A stretch of DNA of 64,000 nucleotides, taken from positions 2,108,001-2,172,000 of the forward strand of contig CP052876.1 in NCBI GenBank assembly GCA_020881835.1. The letters run 5' to 3'. A program made the position numbers and the translations under genes. A model generated the notes under the pieces. That model did not search any database. It saw only the letters and a list, made by a program, of their open reading frames with translations, and had not been told where the DNA came from. The stretch's first letter is position 1; every line of letters starts with the position of its first letter. Positions 37,303 to 45,066 of this stretch are shown piece by piece. Source of the DNA: Kineosporiaceae bacterium SCSIO 59966. Its GTDB lineage: Bacteria; Actinomycetota; Actinomycetes; Actinomycetales; SCSIO-59966.

Positions 37303-38381
37303 CCGGCCGCCTGGACCTGCACGTCAGGCGGCACACCGCCGACGTCCGGCTCGACGTGCCGCTGGACGGCGTGACCGTGCTCTTCGGCCCCTCCGGAGCG
37401 GGCAAGACGACAGTGCTGCGCGCGGTGGCGGGCCTCGACCGCGCCGGCGGCCGGGTCGTCGTCGACGGACGAACCTGGGACGACGGCACTCGGTTCGTCC
37501 CCGCCCGCCGGCGGCGAGTGGGCTACCTGTCCCAGGAGCCGGCGCTGTTCCCCCACCTCGACGTCGACGCCAACGTCGGCTACGGCCTGGCCGGGGTCGT
37601 CCCCCGGCCCCGGCGGGCCGACGTCGTCCGCGAGGCGCTCGCGGCCGCCGGCGCCGGGCACCTCACCGGACGACGGGTGACCGAGCTGTCCGGAGGGGAG
37701 GCGCAGCGGGTGGCGCTGGCGCGCGCACTCGCGCCGGGCCCGCGGCTGCTCCTGCTCGACGAGCCGCTGTCCGCGCTGGACGCCCCCACCAGGGCGGTGC
37801 TGCGCGCAGACCTGCGCCGGCTGCTCGTCGCCCGGTCCCTGCCCACCCTGCTCGTCACCCACGACCGCACCGAGGCGCTCGCCCTGGGCGACCGCGTCGC
37901 CGTCGTCGTCGACGGGACGGTCCGGCAGGTCGGTGGTCCGGCGGAGGTGTTCGACCGGCCCGCCGACCCGGACGTCGCCCGGGTCGTGGACGTGGAGAGC
38001 GTCCTGCCCGGTGTGGTGCGCCGGGTCGCGGACGGCGTCACCACCGTCGCGGTCGGCGGGCAGCTGCTCACCGCCGCCACCGGCGACGACCCCCCCGCCG
38101 GGCCGGGGGACGGCGTCCTGGTGTGCGTGCGCGCCGAGGACGTCGCGCTGGAGGCCCCCGGTGGGTCCCGGACGACGAGCCCGCGCAACCACCTGCCGGC
38201 CGTCGTCCGCGACGTCGTGGCCGAACGGGGCCTCGTCCGGGTGGACCTCGACTGCGGGTTTCCCCTGGCCGCGTACATCACCCGGCCGGCCCTCGAGGAG
38301 CTCGGTCTGCGCCCTGGGGTGCAGGTGACCGCGTCGGTCAAGGCACCCGCGGTCCACCTCATCCCCCGGGACGAGGCCTAG
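37299..38381 (+). CDS. modC: Molybdate ABC transporter ATPase
   Basis: A 360-residue ABC ATPase: Walker A GPSGAGKTT (about residue 32), Q-loop in GYLSQEPALFPHL, signature LSGGEAQRVALARAL, Walker B LLLLDEPLSALD and switch His in LLVTHDRTEAL. A C-terminal Mop/TOBE region (RNHLPAVVRDVVAERGLVRV to the end) binds oxyanion and can inhibit transport when molybdate is plentiful. I used the GTG at 37299, which overlaps the modB stop (GTGA); the GTG at 37287 is an alternative 4 codons longer. Confidence 0.95.
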   Translation: MTGRLDLHVRRHTADVRLDVPLDGVTVLFGPSGAGKTTVLRAVAGLDRAGGRVVVDGRTWDDGTRFVPARRRRVGYLSQEPALFPHLDVDANVGYGLAGVVPRPRRADVVREALAAAGAGHLTGRRVTELSGGEAQRVALARALAPGPRLLLLDEPLSALDAPTRAVLRADLRRLLVARSLPTLLVTHDRTEALALGDRVAVVVDGTVRQVGGPAEVFDRPADPDVARVVDVESVLPGVVRRVADGVTTVAVGGQLLTAATGDDPPAGPGDGVLVCVRAEDVALEAPGGSRTTSPRNHLPAVVRDVVAERGLVRVDLDCGFPLAAYITRPALEELGLRPGVQVTASVKAPAVHLIPRDEA

Positions 38382-38433
38382 ACTGGGGGGGCTCAAGTTC
38401 TGTCCGGTTCATGCCGATGTACCGGCTCACCGT

Positions 38434-38457
38434 CCGCCCGGGCGGTTCCACGGAACC
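38434..38457 (+). promoter_or_regulatory. Structured leader ahead of the small acidic protein
   Basis: Two adjoining hairpins, the perfect palindrome CCGCCCGGGCGG (38434-38445) and GGTTCCACGGAACC (38444-38457), lie between the modC end and the AGAGGAGG ribosome-binding site. They could end the mod transcript or structure a 5' leader started from TAGACT at 38380. Confidence 0.4.
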
Positions 38458-38482
38458 GGCTCCTTGCCGGAGAGGAGGCACG

Positions 38483-38680
38483 GTGGACGAACCGCAGACC
38501 GTCCCGAGCGACGAGGAGCCGTCGCCCCCCGAGGGTCACCCCGAGAAGGTGCTCGAGCTGCTGTCCGAGGGCGTCCCGGTGTCGCTCCTGCTGGATCTCA
38601 CCGCACCGGCCGGCCCGGACTCCGAGAGCATCCTCGACGAGGAGGGGGAGCCGGAGGAGGCCTGGTGGGAGCAGCCCTGA
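38483..38680 (+). CDS. Small acidic protein, unknown function
   Basis: A 65-residue protein, nearly a quarter Glu/Asp, with one amphipathic central helix (PEKVLELLSEGVPVSLLLDL, about residue 20-39) between disordered acidic ends and a terminal EEAWWEQP. The very good ribosome-binding site AGAGGAGG about 6 nt before the GTG, and the GC-biased third codon positions, support it as real. I recognise it only as a small conserved actinobacterial protein; no function is proposed. tRNA-Lys follows 46 bp downstream. Confidence 0.75.
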   Translation: MDEPQTVPSDEEPSPPEGHPEKVLELLSEGVPVSLLLDLTAPAGPDSESILDEEGEPEEAWWEQP

Positions 38681-38726
38681 CGGCGATTTCGTCGAGGCTC
38701 GGGCGGGTTGCTAGAGTCTACGGCGC

Positions 38727-38799
<73 letters not shown>

Positions 38800-38819
38800 C
38801 TCTGACTGGCGGACCGGAA

Positions 38820-38838
38820 GTAGCACTACTGCTACCAT
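38820..38838 (+). promoter_or_regulatory. vapBC promoter with operator-like dyad
   Basis: GTAGCA-CTAC-TGCTAC (38820-38835) is a perfect 6-bp-arm inverted repeat. It overlaps the -10 hexamer TACCAT (38833-38838), which ends 6 nt before the GTG at 38845. This fits autorepression by the antitoxin on a leaderless message. Confidence 0.6.
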
Positions 38839-38844
38839 CGCGCT

Positions 38845-39090
38845 GTGACGACCATCCCACAGAAGCAGCTGCGCAACGAGGTGGGCGATGTGCTGCGTCG
38901 CGTCGAAGCCGGCGAGACCTTCACCGTTACCGTTGCCGGCCGGCCCGTGGCCGAACTGGGACCGGCGCACCGGCGCCGCTGGGTCAGCGGACGCGCGCTC
39001 GCCGAGATCTGGCAGGGTCCGCCGCCACGAGACATGGATGACGACCTGACGCGACTCGGCGCCGAGCTGAGCGACCCGTTCGCCCGATGA
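38845..39090 (+). CDS. Phd/YefM-type antitoxin (VapB-like)
   Basis: An 81-residue antitoxin. The N-terminal Phd/YefM DNA-binding fold is IPQKQLRNEVGDVLRRVEAGETFTVT, then GRPVAELGP (about residue 4-40). A flexible C-terminal half (about 45-81) should wrap around the toxin. It represses its own promoter in related systems; the dyad directly upstream is the likely site. It starts 45 bp after tRNA-Lys and overlaps the toxin gene by 4 bp (ATGA). Confidence 0.9.
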   Translation: MTTIPQKQLRNEVGDVLRRVEAGETFTVTVAGRPVAELGPAHRRRWVSGRALAEIWQGPPPRDMDDDLTRLGAELSDPFAR

Positions 39091-39467
39091 GGGCGGTTCT
39101 CGACACCTCTGTGCTCATCGGCGCGGAGGCGCCGGGGGACGTGGAGGCGGCGATCAGCGTCGCATCGATCACCGAGTTGCACTTCGGCGTTCTGGTAGCC
39201 GCGGACGACGACGAGCGGGCCCGCCGCACGGACCGTTTGGCGTCGATCGAGGCGGCCTTCGACCCGCTGCCCGTCAGCGTCGAGGTGGCCCGGGCATGGG
39301 GCCGGCTCGCCGCCGCAGTCACGCGACGAGGCGGCAACCCACGGCGCCGGCAGATCGATCTCGCGATAGCGGCAACGGCCAACGTCGAGAAGGTTCCGCT
39401 GCTGACCTACGACCTCGCCGACTTCGAGATCATCAAGGACCTGGTCGACGCTCGCCACCCGCACTAG
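39087..39467 (+). CDS. PIN-domain ribonuclease toxin (VapC-like)
   Basis: A 126-residue PIN toxin that cleaves RNA. The four acidic active-site positions are in place: D in AVLDTSVLIGAE (residue 6), E in ASITELHFGVL (about 33), D in RQIDLAIAATA (about 91) and D in LLTYDLADFE (about 109). The usual targets of VapC enzymes are tRNAs or rRNA; this one's target is unknown. The complete acidic set and the intact antitoxin suggest an active module. Confidence 0.92.
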   Translation: MRAVLDTSVLIGAEAPGDVEAAISVASITELHFGVLVAADDDERARRTDRLASIEAAFDPLPVSVEVARAWGRLAAAVTRRGGNPRRRQIDLAIAATANVEKVPLLTYDLADFEIIKDLVDARHPH

Positions 39468-39648
39468 CGGCGCTCAACCGGTTGATGACGTCGGCGAAGT
39501 CCTCGAACCGGTCAGGCGTCACCGGATGCGTCTCCCACGTCACCGGACCCCTCCACCACACGAGGCCGGCGCCCGGACCGGCGTACCGTGATCCCCGCCG
39601 CCTACCACTGACGCCGCGCACCACTGACTGGAAGCCCGCCATCCGAGG

Positions 39649-40290
39649 ATGAACCCGAGCGAACCGCCCGCCACCGGCGACCACGTCGACCCGCGCCGAC
39701 TGCGGCGGGCCGTGCTGATCGTGGCGATGCTCAACCTGTCGTACTTCTTCGTCGAGTTCAGCGTGGCGCTGGTGGCCGGGTCGGTGTCCCTGCTCGCCGA
39801 CAGCGTCGACTTCCTCGAGGACACCGCGATCAACCTGCTGATCTTCGTCGCCCTCGGCTGGCAGCTCGCCAGACGAGCGGTCATGGGCAAGGCGATGGCC
39901 CTGATCATCCTCGGGCCGGCCAGCGTCGCCGCCTGGACGGCGATCCAGCGGTTCACCGACCCGGTCGCGCCCGACGTCCTGCCCGTCGTCCTCGCTTCGC
40001 TCGGCGCGATCGTCGTCAACGGCACGAGCGCGTGGCTGCTGGTCAGCGTGCGACACCACGGAGGCTCGCTGAGCAGCGCGGCGTTCCTGTCGGCCCGCAA
40101 CGACGTCCTCGTCAACGTCGCCATCATCGCCATGGCGGTGCTCACCGTCTGGACCGCGTCGGGCTGGCCCGACCTGATCCTCGGCTGCTTCATCATCCTG
40201 CTGGCGCTGCACGCCGCCTACGAGGTGTGGGAGGCCAGCGAGGAGGAGCGGCTGGCCGCCAAGGCCCTGGCCGGCGAGCCCATCGACTGA
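39649..40290 (+). CDS. Cation diffusion facilitator family transporter (short form)
   Basis: A 213-residue membrane protein with six predicted helices, matching the transmembrane part of CDF/Zn-type exporters: LNLSYFFVEFSVALVAGSVSLLADSVD, then FLEDTAINLL. The cytoplasmic C-terminal metal-binding domain of larger CDFs is absent, and the protein ends shortly after the last helix. In helix 2 the site reads DxxxD, and in helix 5 the usual HxxxD appears as SARND, so one metal-ligand His is missing. Metal selectivity may be altered or the protein may be only CDF-like. The 181-bp gap after the toxin gene holds no recognisable element. Confidence 0.78.
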   Translation: MNPSEPPATGDHVDPRRLRRAVLIVAMLNLSYFFVEFSVALVAGSVSLLADSVDFLEDTAINLLIFVALGWQLARRAVMGKAMALIILGPASVAAWTAIQRFTDPVAPDVLPVVLASLGAIVVNGTSAWLLVSVRHHGGSLSSAAFLSARNDVLVNVAIIAMAVLTVWTASGWPDLILGCFIILLALHAAYEVWEASEEERLAAKALAGEPID

Positions 40291-40343
40291 CCCAACCCGG
40301 GTGCGGCGGCCAGGACGCCAGTGACCGTCGGTCCGCGCGCCGG

Positions 40344-41645
40344 TCATCCCCGGGGCAGCACTCGCAGGGGCAGACCGCCGTGCGGGCGCATCGTGACGAG
40401 CGCCTCGGCGCGGACCTGGTGCCTCGGTACGGGCAGCACGGCGTGGTCACGCAGCAGCTCGGCGAGCACGAGCAGGCTCTCCACCAGGGCGAAGTCCCGG
40501 CCGATGCACAGCCGCGGCCCGGCACCGAAGGGCAGGTAGGCCCCGCGCGGGACCGTGCGGGCGGCGTCCCCGAGGAACCGGTCCGGCCGGAACGCCTCTG
40601 GATCGGCGAACACGTCCGGGCGCCGGTGCAGCAGCCACGGGCTGATGATCACGAGCGTGCCCGCGGGGACGGCGACGCCGTCGATGTCGTCGTCCGCCAC
40701 GGCGCGACGGCTCACCACCCAGGCCGGGGGGTAGAGCCGCAGAGACTCGTCGACGACGGCGCGGGTGCGCGCCAGCGCCGGCAGGTCGGCCCACGCCGGC
40801 GCCCGCCCGCCCAGCACGTCGTCGAGCTCGGCGTGCACCCGTGCCTGCTCGCCCGGGTGAGTGGCGAGCAGGTGCAGCGTCCACGACATGGCCGAGGCCA
40901 CCGTCTCGTGGCCGGCGATCACCATCGTGACGAGCTCGTCGCGCACCTGCGTGGCGGTGAGCTCGCCGGCGTCCGCGGCCCGCAGCAGCAGGGCCAGCAG
41001 GTCGCCGTCGCCGTCCCGGACGCCGGCCTGGCGCCGGTGCGCGACCACGTCCGCCGCGGCCTGGTCGAGGGTCCGGACGGCGCGCGCCAACCGCCGGTTG
41101 CGCGGGGTCGGGACGGCGGCCGGGACGACCGCGGGCGTGCGCACGCGGGACACGACGACGTCGAGGGCCTCCAGGACGGCGGCGACGACCCGTTCGCCGT
41201 CCTGCGCGACCGCACCGCCGAACAGGGTGCGCCCGACCACCTCGAGGGTGGCCTGGAGGACTGCGGCGTCGACGTCGACGACTCCCCCACCGGCGGGGAC
41301 CCGGGCGCGGACCCGCTGGGCGGCGGCCACCGCCTGGGCGGCGACCTCCTCGAGGCCGGAGTGGTGGAACGCCGGCTGGTCGATACGGCGGCGGTGGCGC
41401 CACTCCTCGCCGTCGGCGGTGAGCAGGCCGGTGCCGGTGACCAGGGACAGCGCGCCGTACTGGGCCGTTCGCTTGGTGTAGCCGGCGTGCCGCTCGACGA
41501 GCACCCGTCGGGCGGCGGGGACGGTGTTGGCGAGCAGCACCGGTGTGCGGGGCATCGGGAAGGCGACGAGGTCGCCGTGCCGGCCGACGAGGCCGGCGAG
41601 GAACGCCAGCGGGTCCCGCCGGATCGCCGGGACGGCGCGGACCAT
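40344..41645 (-). CDS. Cytochrome P450
   Basis: A 433-residue soluble P450 monooxygenase. Landmarks are the I-helix oxygen-binding AGHETVAS (about residue 240), the K-helix ESLRLYPPAW (ExxR, about 296), FRPDRFLG, and the haem-binding loop FGAGPRLCIG with its Cys (about 383). The I-helix and PERF-like region resemble CYP102/CYP110-type class E enzymes acting on fatty acids or hydrophobic substrates. No ferredoxin or reductase gene is adjacent. The ATG at 41645 is the first start available; the frame upstream is open for some distance without a start. Confidence 0.93.
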   Translation of the reverse strand: MVRAVPAIRRDPLAFLAGLVGRHGDLVAFPMPRTPVLLANTVPAARRVLVERHAGYTKRTAQYGALSLVTGTGLLTADGEEWRHRRRIDQPAFHHSGLEEVAAQAVAAAQRVRARVPAGGGVVDVDAAVLQATLEVVGRTLFGGAVAQDGERVVAAVLEALDVVVSRVRTPAVVPAAVPTPRNRRLARAVRTLDQAAADVVAHRRQAGVRDGDGDLLALLLRAADAGELTATQVRDELVTMVIAGHETVASAMSWTLHLLATHPGEQARVHAELDDVLGGRAPAWADLPALARTRAVVDESLRLYPPAWVVSRRAVADDDIDGVAVPAGTLVIISPWLLHRRPDVFADPEAFRPDRFLGDAARTVPRGAYLPFGAGPRLCIGRDFALVESLLVLAELLRDHAVLPVPRHQVRAEALVTMRPHGGLPLRVLPRG

Positions 41646-41713
41646 CTCCGCCGGCAGCGGCCCGTCGGCGTCCAGCGGGGTGTAGCGGGCGTTACGCCGC
41701 CGGCTGGGAGCGT

Positions 41714-42052
41714 TCAGAGGTACAACCCGGTGCTGCCGTCCTCGACCCGGGGGGCCGCGACGGCGTGGATGTCCCGCTCGCGCAGCAGCACGTAGTCGCG
41801 GCCCTGGAGCTCCACCTCACCGCGGTCCTCGGGGTCGAACAGGACCCGGTCCCCGACCCGGACCTGGCGCACGTGCTGGCCGACCGCGACGACACCGGCC
41901 CAGGCCAGACGACGTCCGACGGCGGCCGTGGCGGGGATGACGATCCCGGCCGAGGACCGGCGTTCCCCGCTGTCCCGGTCCAGGGCGACGAGGACGCGGT
42001 CGTGCAGCATCCGGATCGGCAGCCGGCTGTCCGGGGCGCTCTGCTCGCTCAC
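41714..42052 (-). CDS. GroES-like co-chaperonin family protein
   Basis: A 112-residue GroES-fold protein: PIRMLHDRVLVALD (about residue 12-25), the mobile-loop region SSAGIVIPATAA, and VGDRVLFDPEDRGEVELQGRDYVLLRERDIHAV. The main GroES usually sits next to groEL; here no chaperonin gene is near. Compared with canonical GroES the C-terminus is extended by VEDGSTGLYL. It may be a paralogue with a special client. It lies 8 bp after the DUF3618 gene. Confidence 0.85.
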   Translation of the reverse strand: MSEQSAPDSRLPIRMLHDRVLVALDRDSGERRSSAGIVIPATAAVGRRLAWAGVVAVGQHVRQVRVGDRVLFDPEDRGEVELQGRDYVLLRERDIHAVAAPRVEDGSTGLYL

Positions 42053-42060
42053 CGGCGCGG

Positions 42061-42390
42061 TCAGCGGTACTGCGCCAACGGGTCGCGGCGACGACGCCGG
42101 CGACGCACGACGAGGACGACGACGGCGAGAACGGCGGCCGCAGCGGCGCCGATCCGCTCGACCCGCAGCGAACCGTCCTCGGCGGTGACGGCGGAGACGG
42201 CCCTGCCCCGGGCACCCGCAGCGGCACGACGGCCGACCTCCTTGGGGCTCAGGCGGGCGGTCAGCTCGTCGACGGTCGCGGCGAGCCTGGCCTGCCGCAG
42301 CGCGATCTCGCGCTCGATGGCCTCCGGGTCGCTCGGGATGTGGACCTTCGGCGGCGGCGTCGACGCGGCGTCGGCAGCGGGCGTACTCAT
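42061..42390 (-). CDS. DUF3618 family protein
   Basis: A 109-residue protein with the DUF3618 core PEAIEREIALRQARLAATVDEL (shown from about residue 22) and LSPKEVGRRAAA, then a single hydrophobic helix (about 83-98) followed by an Arg run. It is probably a small membrane-anchored protein; its function is unknown. The ATG at 42390 is preceded at 7 nt by TAGCGT. Similar genes sit next to GroES-like genes in other actinobacteria. Confidence 0.85.
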   Translation of the reverse strand: MSTPAADAASTPPPKVHIPSDPEAIEREIALRQARLAATVDELTARLSPKEVGRRAAAGARGRAVSAVTAEDGSLRVERIGAAAAAVLAVVVLVVRRRRRRRDPLAQYR

Positions 42391-42397
42391 GGGGGTC

Positions 42398-42403
42398 ACG
42401 CTA
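42398..42403 (-). promoter_or_regulatory. -10 hexamer TAGCGT for DUF3618/GroES-like
   Basis: On the minus strand TAGCGT ends 7 nt before the ATG at 42390, giving this pair its own promoter 12 bp after the cbiO stop. Confidence 0.5.
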
Positions 42404-42414
42404 GCGCCGACGTC

Positions 42415-43191
42415 TCACGCCTGCGCTCCGGGCACGGACAGCGGGTCGAAGCCGTAGGGCAGCTCCAGCCGGTGGGCGCTCATCAGCCGGCGGTCGGCGA
42501 GCAGGTCGCGGGTCGGGCCGTCGGCGACGACGCGGCCGTCGTCGAGCAGCACCGAGCGCGGGCACAGCTGGAGGGCGTAGGGCAGGTCGTGGGTGACCAT
42601 GAGCACGGTGACGTCGAGCCCGGTGAGGATGTCGGCGAGCTCGCGTCGGCTGGCCGGGTCGAGGTTGCTCGACGGCTCGTCGAGGACGAGCACGTCGGGC
42701 CGCATGGCCAGGACGGTGGCCACCGCCACCCGACGGCGCTGCCCGAAGGACAGGTGGTGCGGAGGCCGGTCGGCGTGCTCGAGCATCCCGACCCGCTCCA
42801 GCGCCTCACGCACCCGCGCGTCGAGCTCATCGCCCCGCAGTCCCGCGTTGGCCGGCCCGAACGCGACGTCGTCGCGCACCGTGGGCATGAACAGCTGGTC
42901 GTCGGGGTCCTGGAAGACGAGGCCGACCCGCTGCCGGACGCCGGCGAGGTGCTCGCGGGTCAGCTCCAGGCCGGCGATCCGGACGGTGCCCGTCCCGGTG
43001 CCCCCCGACACCGGGCCGAGGATGCCGTTGAGGTGCAGGACGAGCGTCGTCTTGCCGGCACCGTTGGGGCCGAGCAGGGCGACCCGCTCCCCCGGCTGGA
43101 CGACGAGGTCGACGCCGTAGAGGGCCTGGCGGCCGTCCGGGTAGGCGAACGCGAGCTCCCGCACCTCGACGGCCGGGGTCCCGCCGGTCAC
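42415..43191 (-). CDS. cbiO: Cobalt/nickel ECF transporter ATPase
   Basis: A 258-residue ABC ATPase of the energy-coupling-factor type: Walker A GPNGAGKTT (about residue 38), Q-loop VGLVFQDPDDQLFMPTV (the DPDDQLF block is typical of CbiO/EcfA), signature LSFGQRRRVAVATVLA, and Walker B VLVLDEPSSNLD. It powers the CbiM-CbiQ membrane unit. The GTG at 43191 overlaps the cbiQ stop by 4 bp. Confidence 0.93.
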   Translation of the reverse strand: MTGGTPAVEVRELAFAYPDGRQALYGVDLVVQPGERVALLGPNGAGKTTLVLHLNGILGPVSGGTGTGTVRIAGLELTREHLAGVRQRVGLVFQDPDDQLFMPTVRDDVAFGPANAGLRGDELDARVREALERVGMLEHADRPPHHLSFGQRRRVAVATVLAMRPDVLVLDEPSSNLDPASRRELADILTGLDVTVLMVTHDLPYALQLCPRSVLLDDGRVVADGPTRDLLADRRLMSAHRLELPYGFDPLSVPGAQA

Positions 43192-43964
43192 CCTGCCACG
43201 CTCCACGCCACCACGGCCAGAACGGCAGCGGCCAGCGGCAGCACGGCGGCGCCGGCCCACTCGGCGGCAGTGGCGGCCCGGCCCTGGACCAGGACGCTGC
43301 GCCCGGTCCAGCCGCGGGCCAGCATGGCCTGCTGCACCCGCTCTCCACGCTCGTAGGTGCGCACGAACAGTGCCCCGATGGTCGCGGCGACCGCGCGCAG
43401 CTGGCCCCACCAGCCGGGCGGGGCGCCGCGGGACTCCCGGGCGATGCGCATCCGGTGCAGGTCGTCGGCGACGACGGTCAGGTAGCGCAGCATGAAGGCG
43501 ACGATCTGCACCAGCGCGTCCGGCACCCGAAGGCGCTCGAGGCCGGCGACGAGGTCCCGCGGGGTCGTGGTGGCGGCCAGGGTGATGGCCGCCACCACGC
43601 CGATGGTGGCCTTGGCCAGCAGGTTCCAGGCGCCGAGCAGCCCCTCGACGGCGAGCGGGACGCCCAGGACGTCGACCCGCGGCCCGGTCGCCAGCACCGG
43701 GAGCAGCAGGGCGAAGACGACGAACGGCACCTCGACCACCATCCGCCGGGCCACGACGACGGCGGGCAGCCGGGCGATCCGGACGACGACGGCGAGGACG
43801 GCCGCGGCGGCGAGCAGGGCCCACCACTGCCGGGGCGGGACGAGGACGACGGCCACCACGAAGCCGAGCAGGGCGACGACCTTGACGTGCGCGGGCAGCC
43901 GGTGGACGGCGGTGTCCCCCGGCACCAGGAGCCCGTCGGCGGCGGCCACTGGCTCAGCGCCCAA
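43188..43964 (-). CDS. cbiQ: Cobalt/nickel ECF transporter T component
   Basis: A 258-residue membrane protein with about five hydrophobic helices. The EcfT coupling motifs that contact the ATPase are visible: RESRGAPPGW (first Arg-rich motif, about residue 174) and QAMLARGWTGR (second, about 208). The N-terminal AVHRLPAHVKVVALLGFVVAVV is standard. It overlaps the end of the cbiM gene by 11 bp. Confidence 0.92.
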   Translation of the reverse strand: MGAEPVAAADGLLVPGDTAVHRLPAHVKVVALLGFVVAVVLVPPRQWWALLAAAAVLAVVVRIARLPAVVVARRMVVEVPFVVFALLLPVLATGPRVDVLGVPLAVEGLLGAWNLLAKATIGVVAAITLAATTTPRDLVAGLERLRVPDALVQIVAFMLRYLTVVADDLHRMRIARESRGAPPGWWGQLRAVAATIGALFVRTYERGERVQQAMLARGWTGRSVLVQGRAATAAEWAGAAVLPLAAAVLAVVAWSVAG

Positions 43965-45006
43965 CCCGGCGGACGTCCTCGGCCCGATCGGGCGGGCGGC
44001 GACGGGCGGCGACCAGGCGTCCGACGCCGGCGGCGACAGCGAGAGTGATCAGGACGCCGAGCACCCCGGCGAGGACGGCGCCGAGGCTCCCCAGCCCGCT
44101 GACGCCGTAGTCCGCCAGCGGGCTGCCGGCAACCGCCGAGTCTCGGGCGGTCCCGGCGAAGCCGAGCCGCTCGCCGACGTACTCCAGGCCGTCGGGGTTG
44201 CCGCTGGCGAGCAGGCTCAACCCGCCACCGACGAGCAGGCTGACCGCCAGCAGCGTGGCCAGCAGGCCGCGACCGGACCGCTGCTCGGCTGCGGTCGGGA
44301 CGGTGTCCGCGGTGACCGTCCGCTGCCGGCCCTCGGCGTCGACGAGGACGAGCTGGCGCCGGACGTGGCGGGCGGCGTGGACCAGGTCGGGGCGGGTGGC
44401 GACGACGGCGCCGACGACGGCGGCGGTGATCACGGCCTCCCCGATCCCGATCAGCGTGTGCCACCCGAGCATCGCGGCGGCCAGCGTGCCGATCGGGATG
44501 CTGACCGCTCCCCCGACGGCGTACATGCCGGTGAAGGCGAGGGCGGTGGCCGGGACCGACACGAAGGCCCCGACGGCGACCGCTGGCACGACGCTGCCCG
44601 GGCGGGGCGGCAGCACGGCCAGCACGGCCCGGGTCACGGCCCACCCCACGGCGACGGTCACGACGGCGATGAGGGTGACGTTCGTGCCCAGGGCGGTCAG
44701 GCCGCCGTCGGCGAACAGCAGGGCCTGGACGACGACCACCACGGCGACGGCGAGCAGACCGGCCCACGGCCCGACCAGCGCGGCGGCGAGGGCGCCGCCC
44801 ATGAGGTGACCGCTGGTGCCGGGCCCGACGGGGAAGTTGACCATCTGGGTGGCGAATACGAATGCCGCAGTCAGGCCCGCCATCGGAGCGCCCGCGGTAC
44901 GCAGCTGCGAGCCAGCCCGCTGCAGGGCGAGCCCGACCGCACCGGCGGCGACGGCGCCGGTGGCCAGGGAGGTGGGGACGTCGAGGAACCCGTCGGGCAC
45001 GTGCAC
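43954..45006 (-). CDS. cbiM: Cobalt/nickel ECF transporter S component, CbiM with PDGLE domain
   Basis: A 350-residue fusion. The N-terminal about 215 residues are CbiM, which begins at the GTG 45006 as HVPDGFLD (the N-terminal amine and a His bind the metal). It contains GHLMGGALAAALVGPWAG, GWHTLIGIGEAVIT and seven or so helices. The C-terminal part (about 250-350) has two helices around NPDGLEYVGERLGF, a PDGLE/CbiN-like domain that usually is a separate small subunit. The metal could be Co2+ or Ni2+; the sequence does not decide. A minus-strand Shine-Dalgarno GAGGA lies 7 nt before the start, just inside the dyad region. No cobalamin riboswitch is visible. Confidence 0.92.
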   Translation of the reverse strand: MHVPDGFLDVPTSLATGAVAAGAVGLALQRAGSQLRTAGAPMAGLTAAFVFATQMVNFPVGPGTSGHLMGGALAAALVGPWAGLLAVAVVVVVQALLFADGGLTALGTNVTLIAVVTVAVGWAVTRAVLAVLPPRPGSVVPAVAVGAFVSVPATALAFTGMYAVGGAVSIPIGTLAAAMLGWHTLIGIGEAVITAAVVGAVVATRPDLVHAARHVRRQLVLVDAEGRQRTVTADTVPTAAEQRSGRGLLATLLAVSLLVGGGLSLLASGNPDGLEYVGERLGFAGTARDSAVAGSPLADYGVSGLGSLGAVLAGVLGVLITLAVAAGVGRLVAARRRPPDRAEDVRRVGR

Positions 45007-45017
45007 GAACCCATCCT

Positions 45018-45050
45018 CGCCCTTGTTGCGACATCTTCGCAACAAGGGCG
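45018..45050. promoter_or_regulatory. Long inverted repeat between cbiM and the NYN gene
   Basis: A perfect 14-bp-arm inverted repeat (45018-45031 and 45037-45050) with spacer CATCT; the core reads TTGTTGCGA...TCGCAACAA. It fills most of the 60-bp divergent promoter region. The size and symmetry fit the operator of a metal-responsive repressor of the Fur/Nur or ArsR type; the regulator is not in the window. Confidence 0.7.
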
Positions 45051-45054
45051 CCGG

Positions 45055-45060
45055 TAGCGT
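45055..45060 (+). promoter_or_regulatory. -10 hexamer TAGCGT for the NYN gene
   Basis: TAGCGT ends 6 nt before the GTG at 45067 and lies just outside the inverted repeat, so a repressor bound there could block both genes. Confidence 0.55.
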
Positions 45061-45066
45061 GGCGGC

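Noticed and set aside
45007-45066. Cobalamin riboswitch upstream of cbiM
   Set aside because: The divergent gap is only 60 bp and shows no B12-box; an inverted repeat fills it instead.
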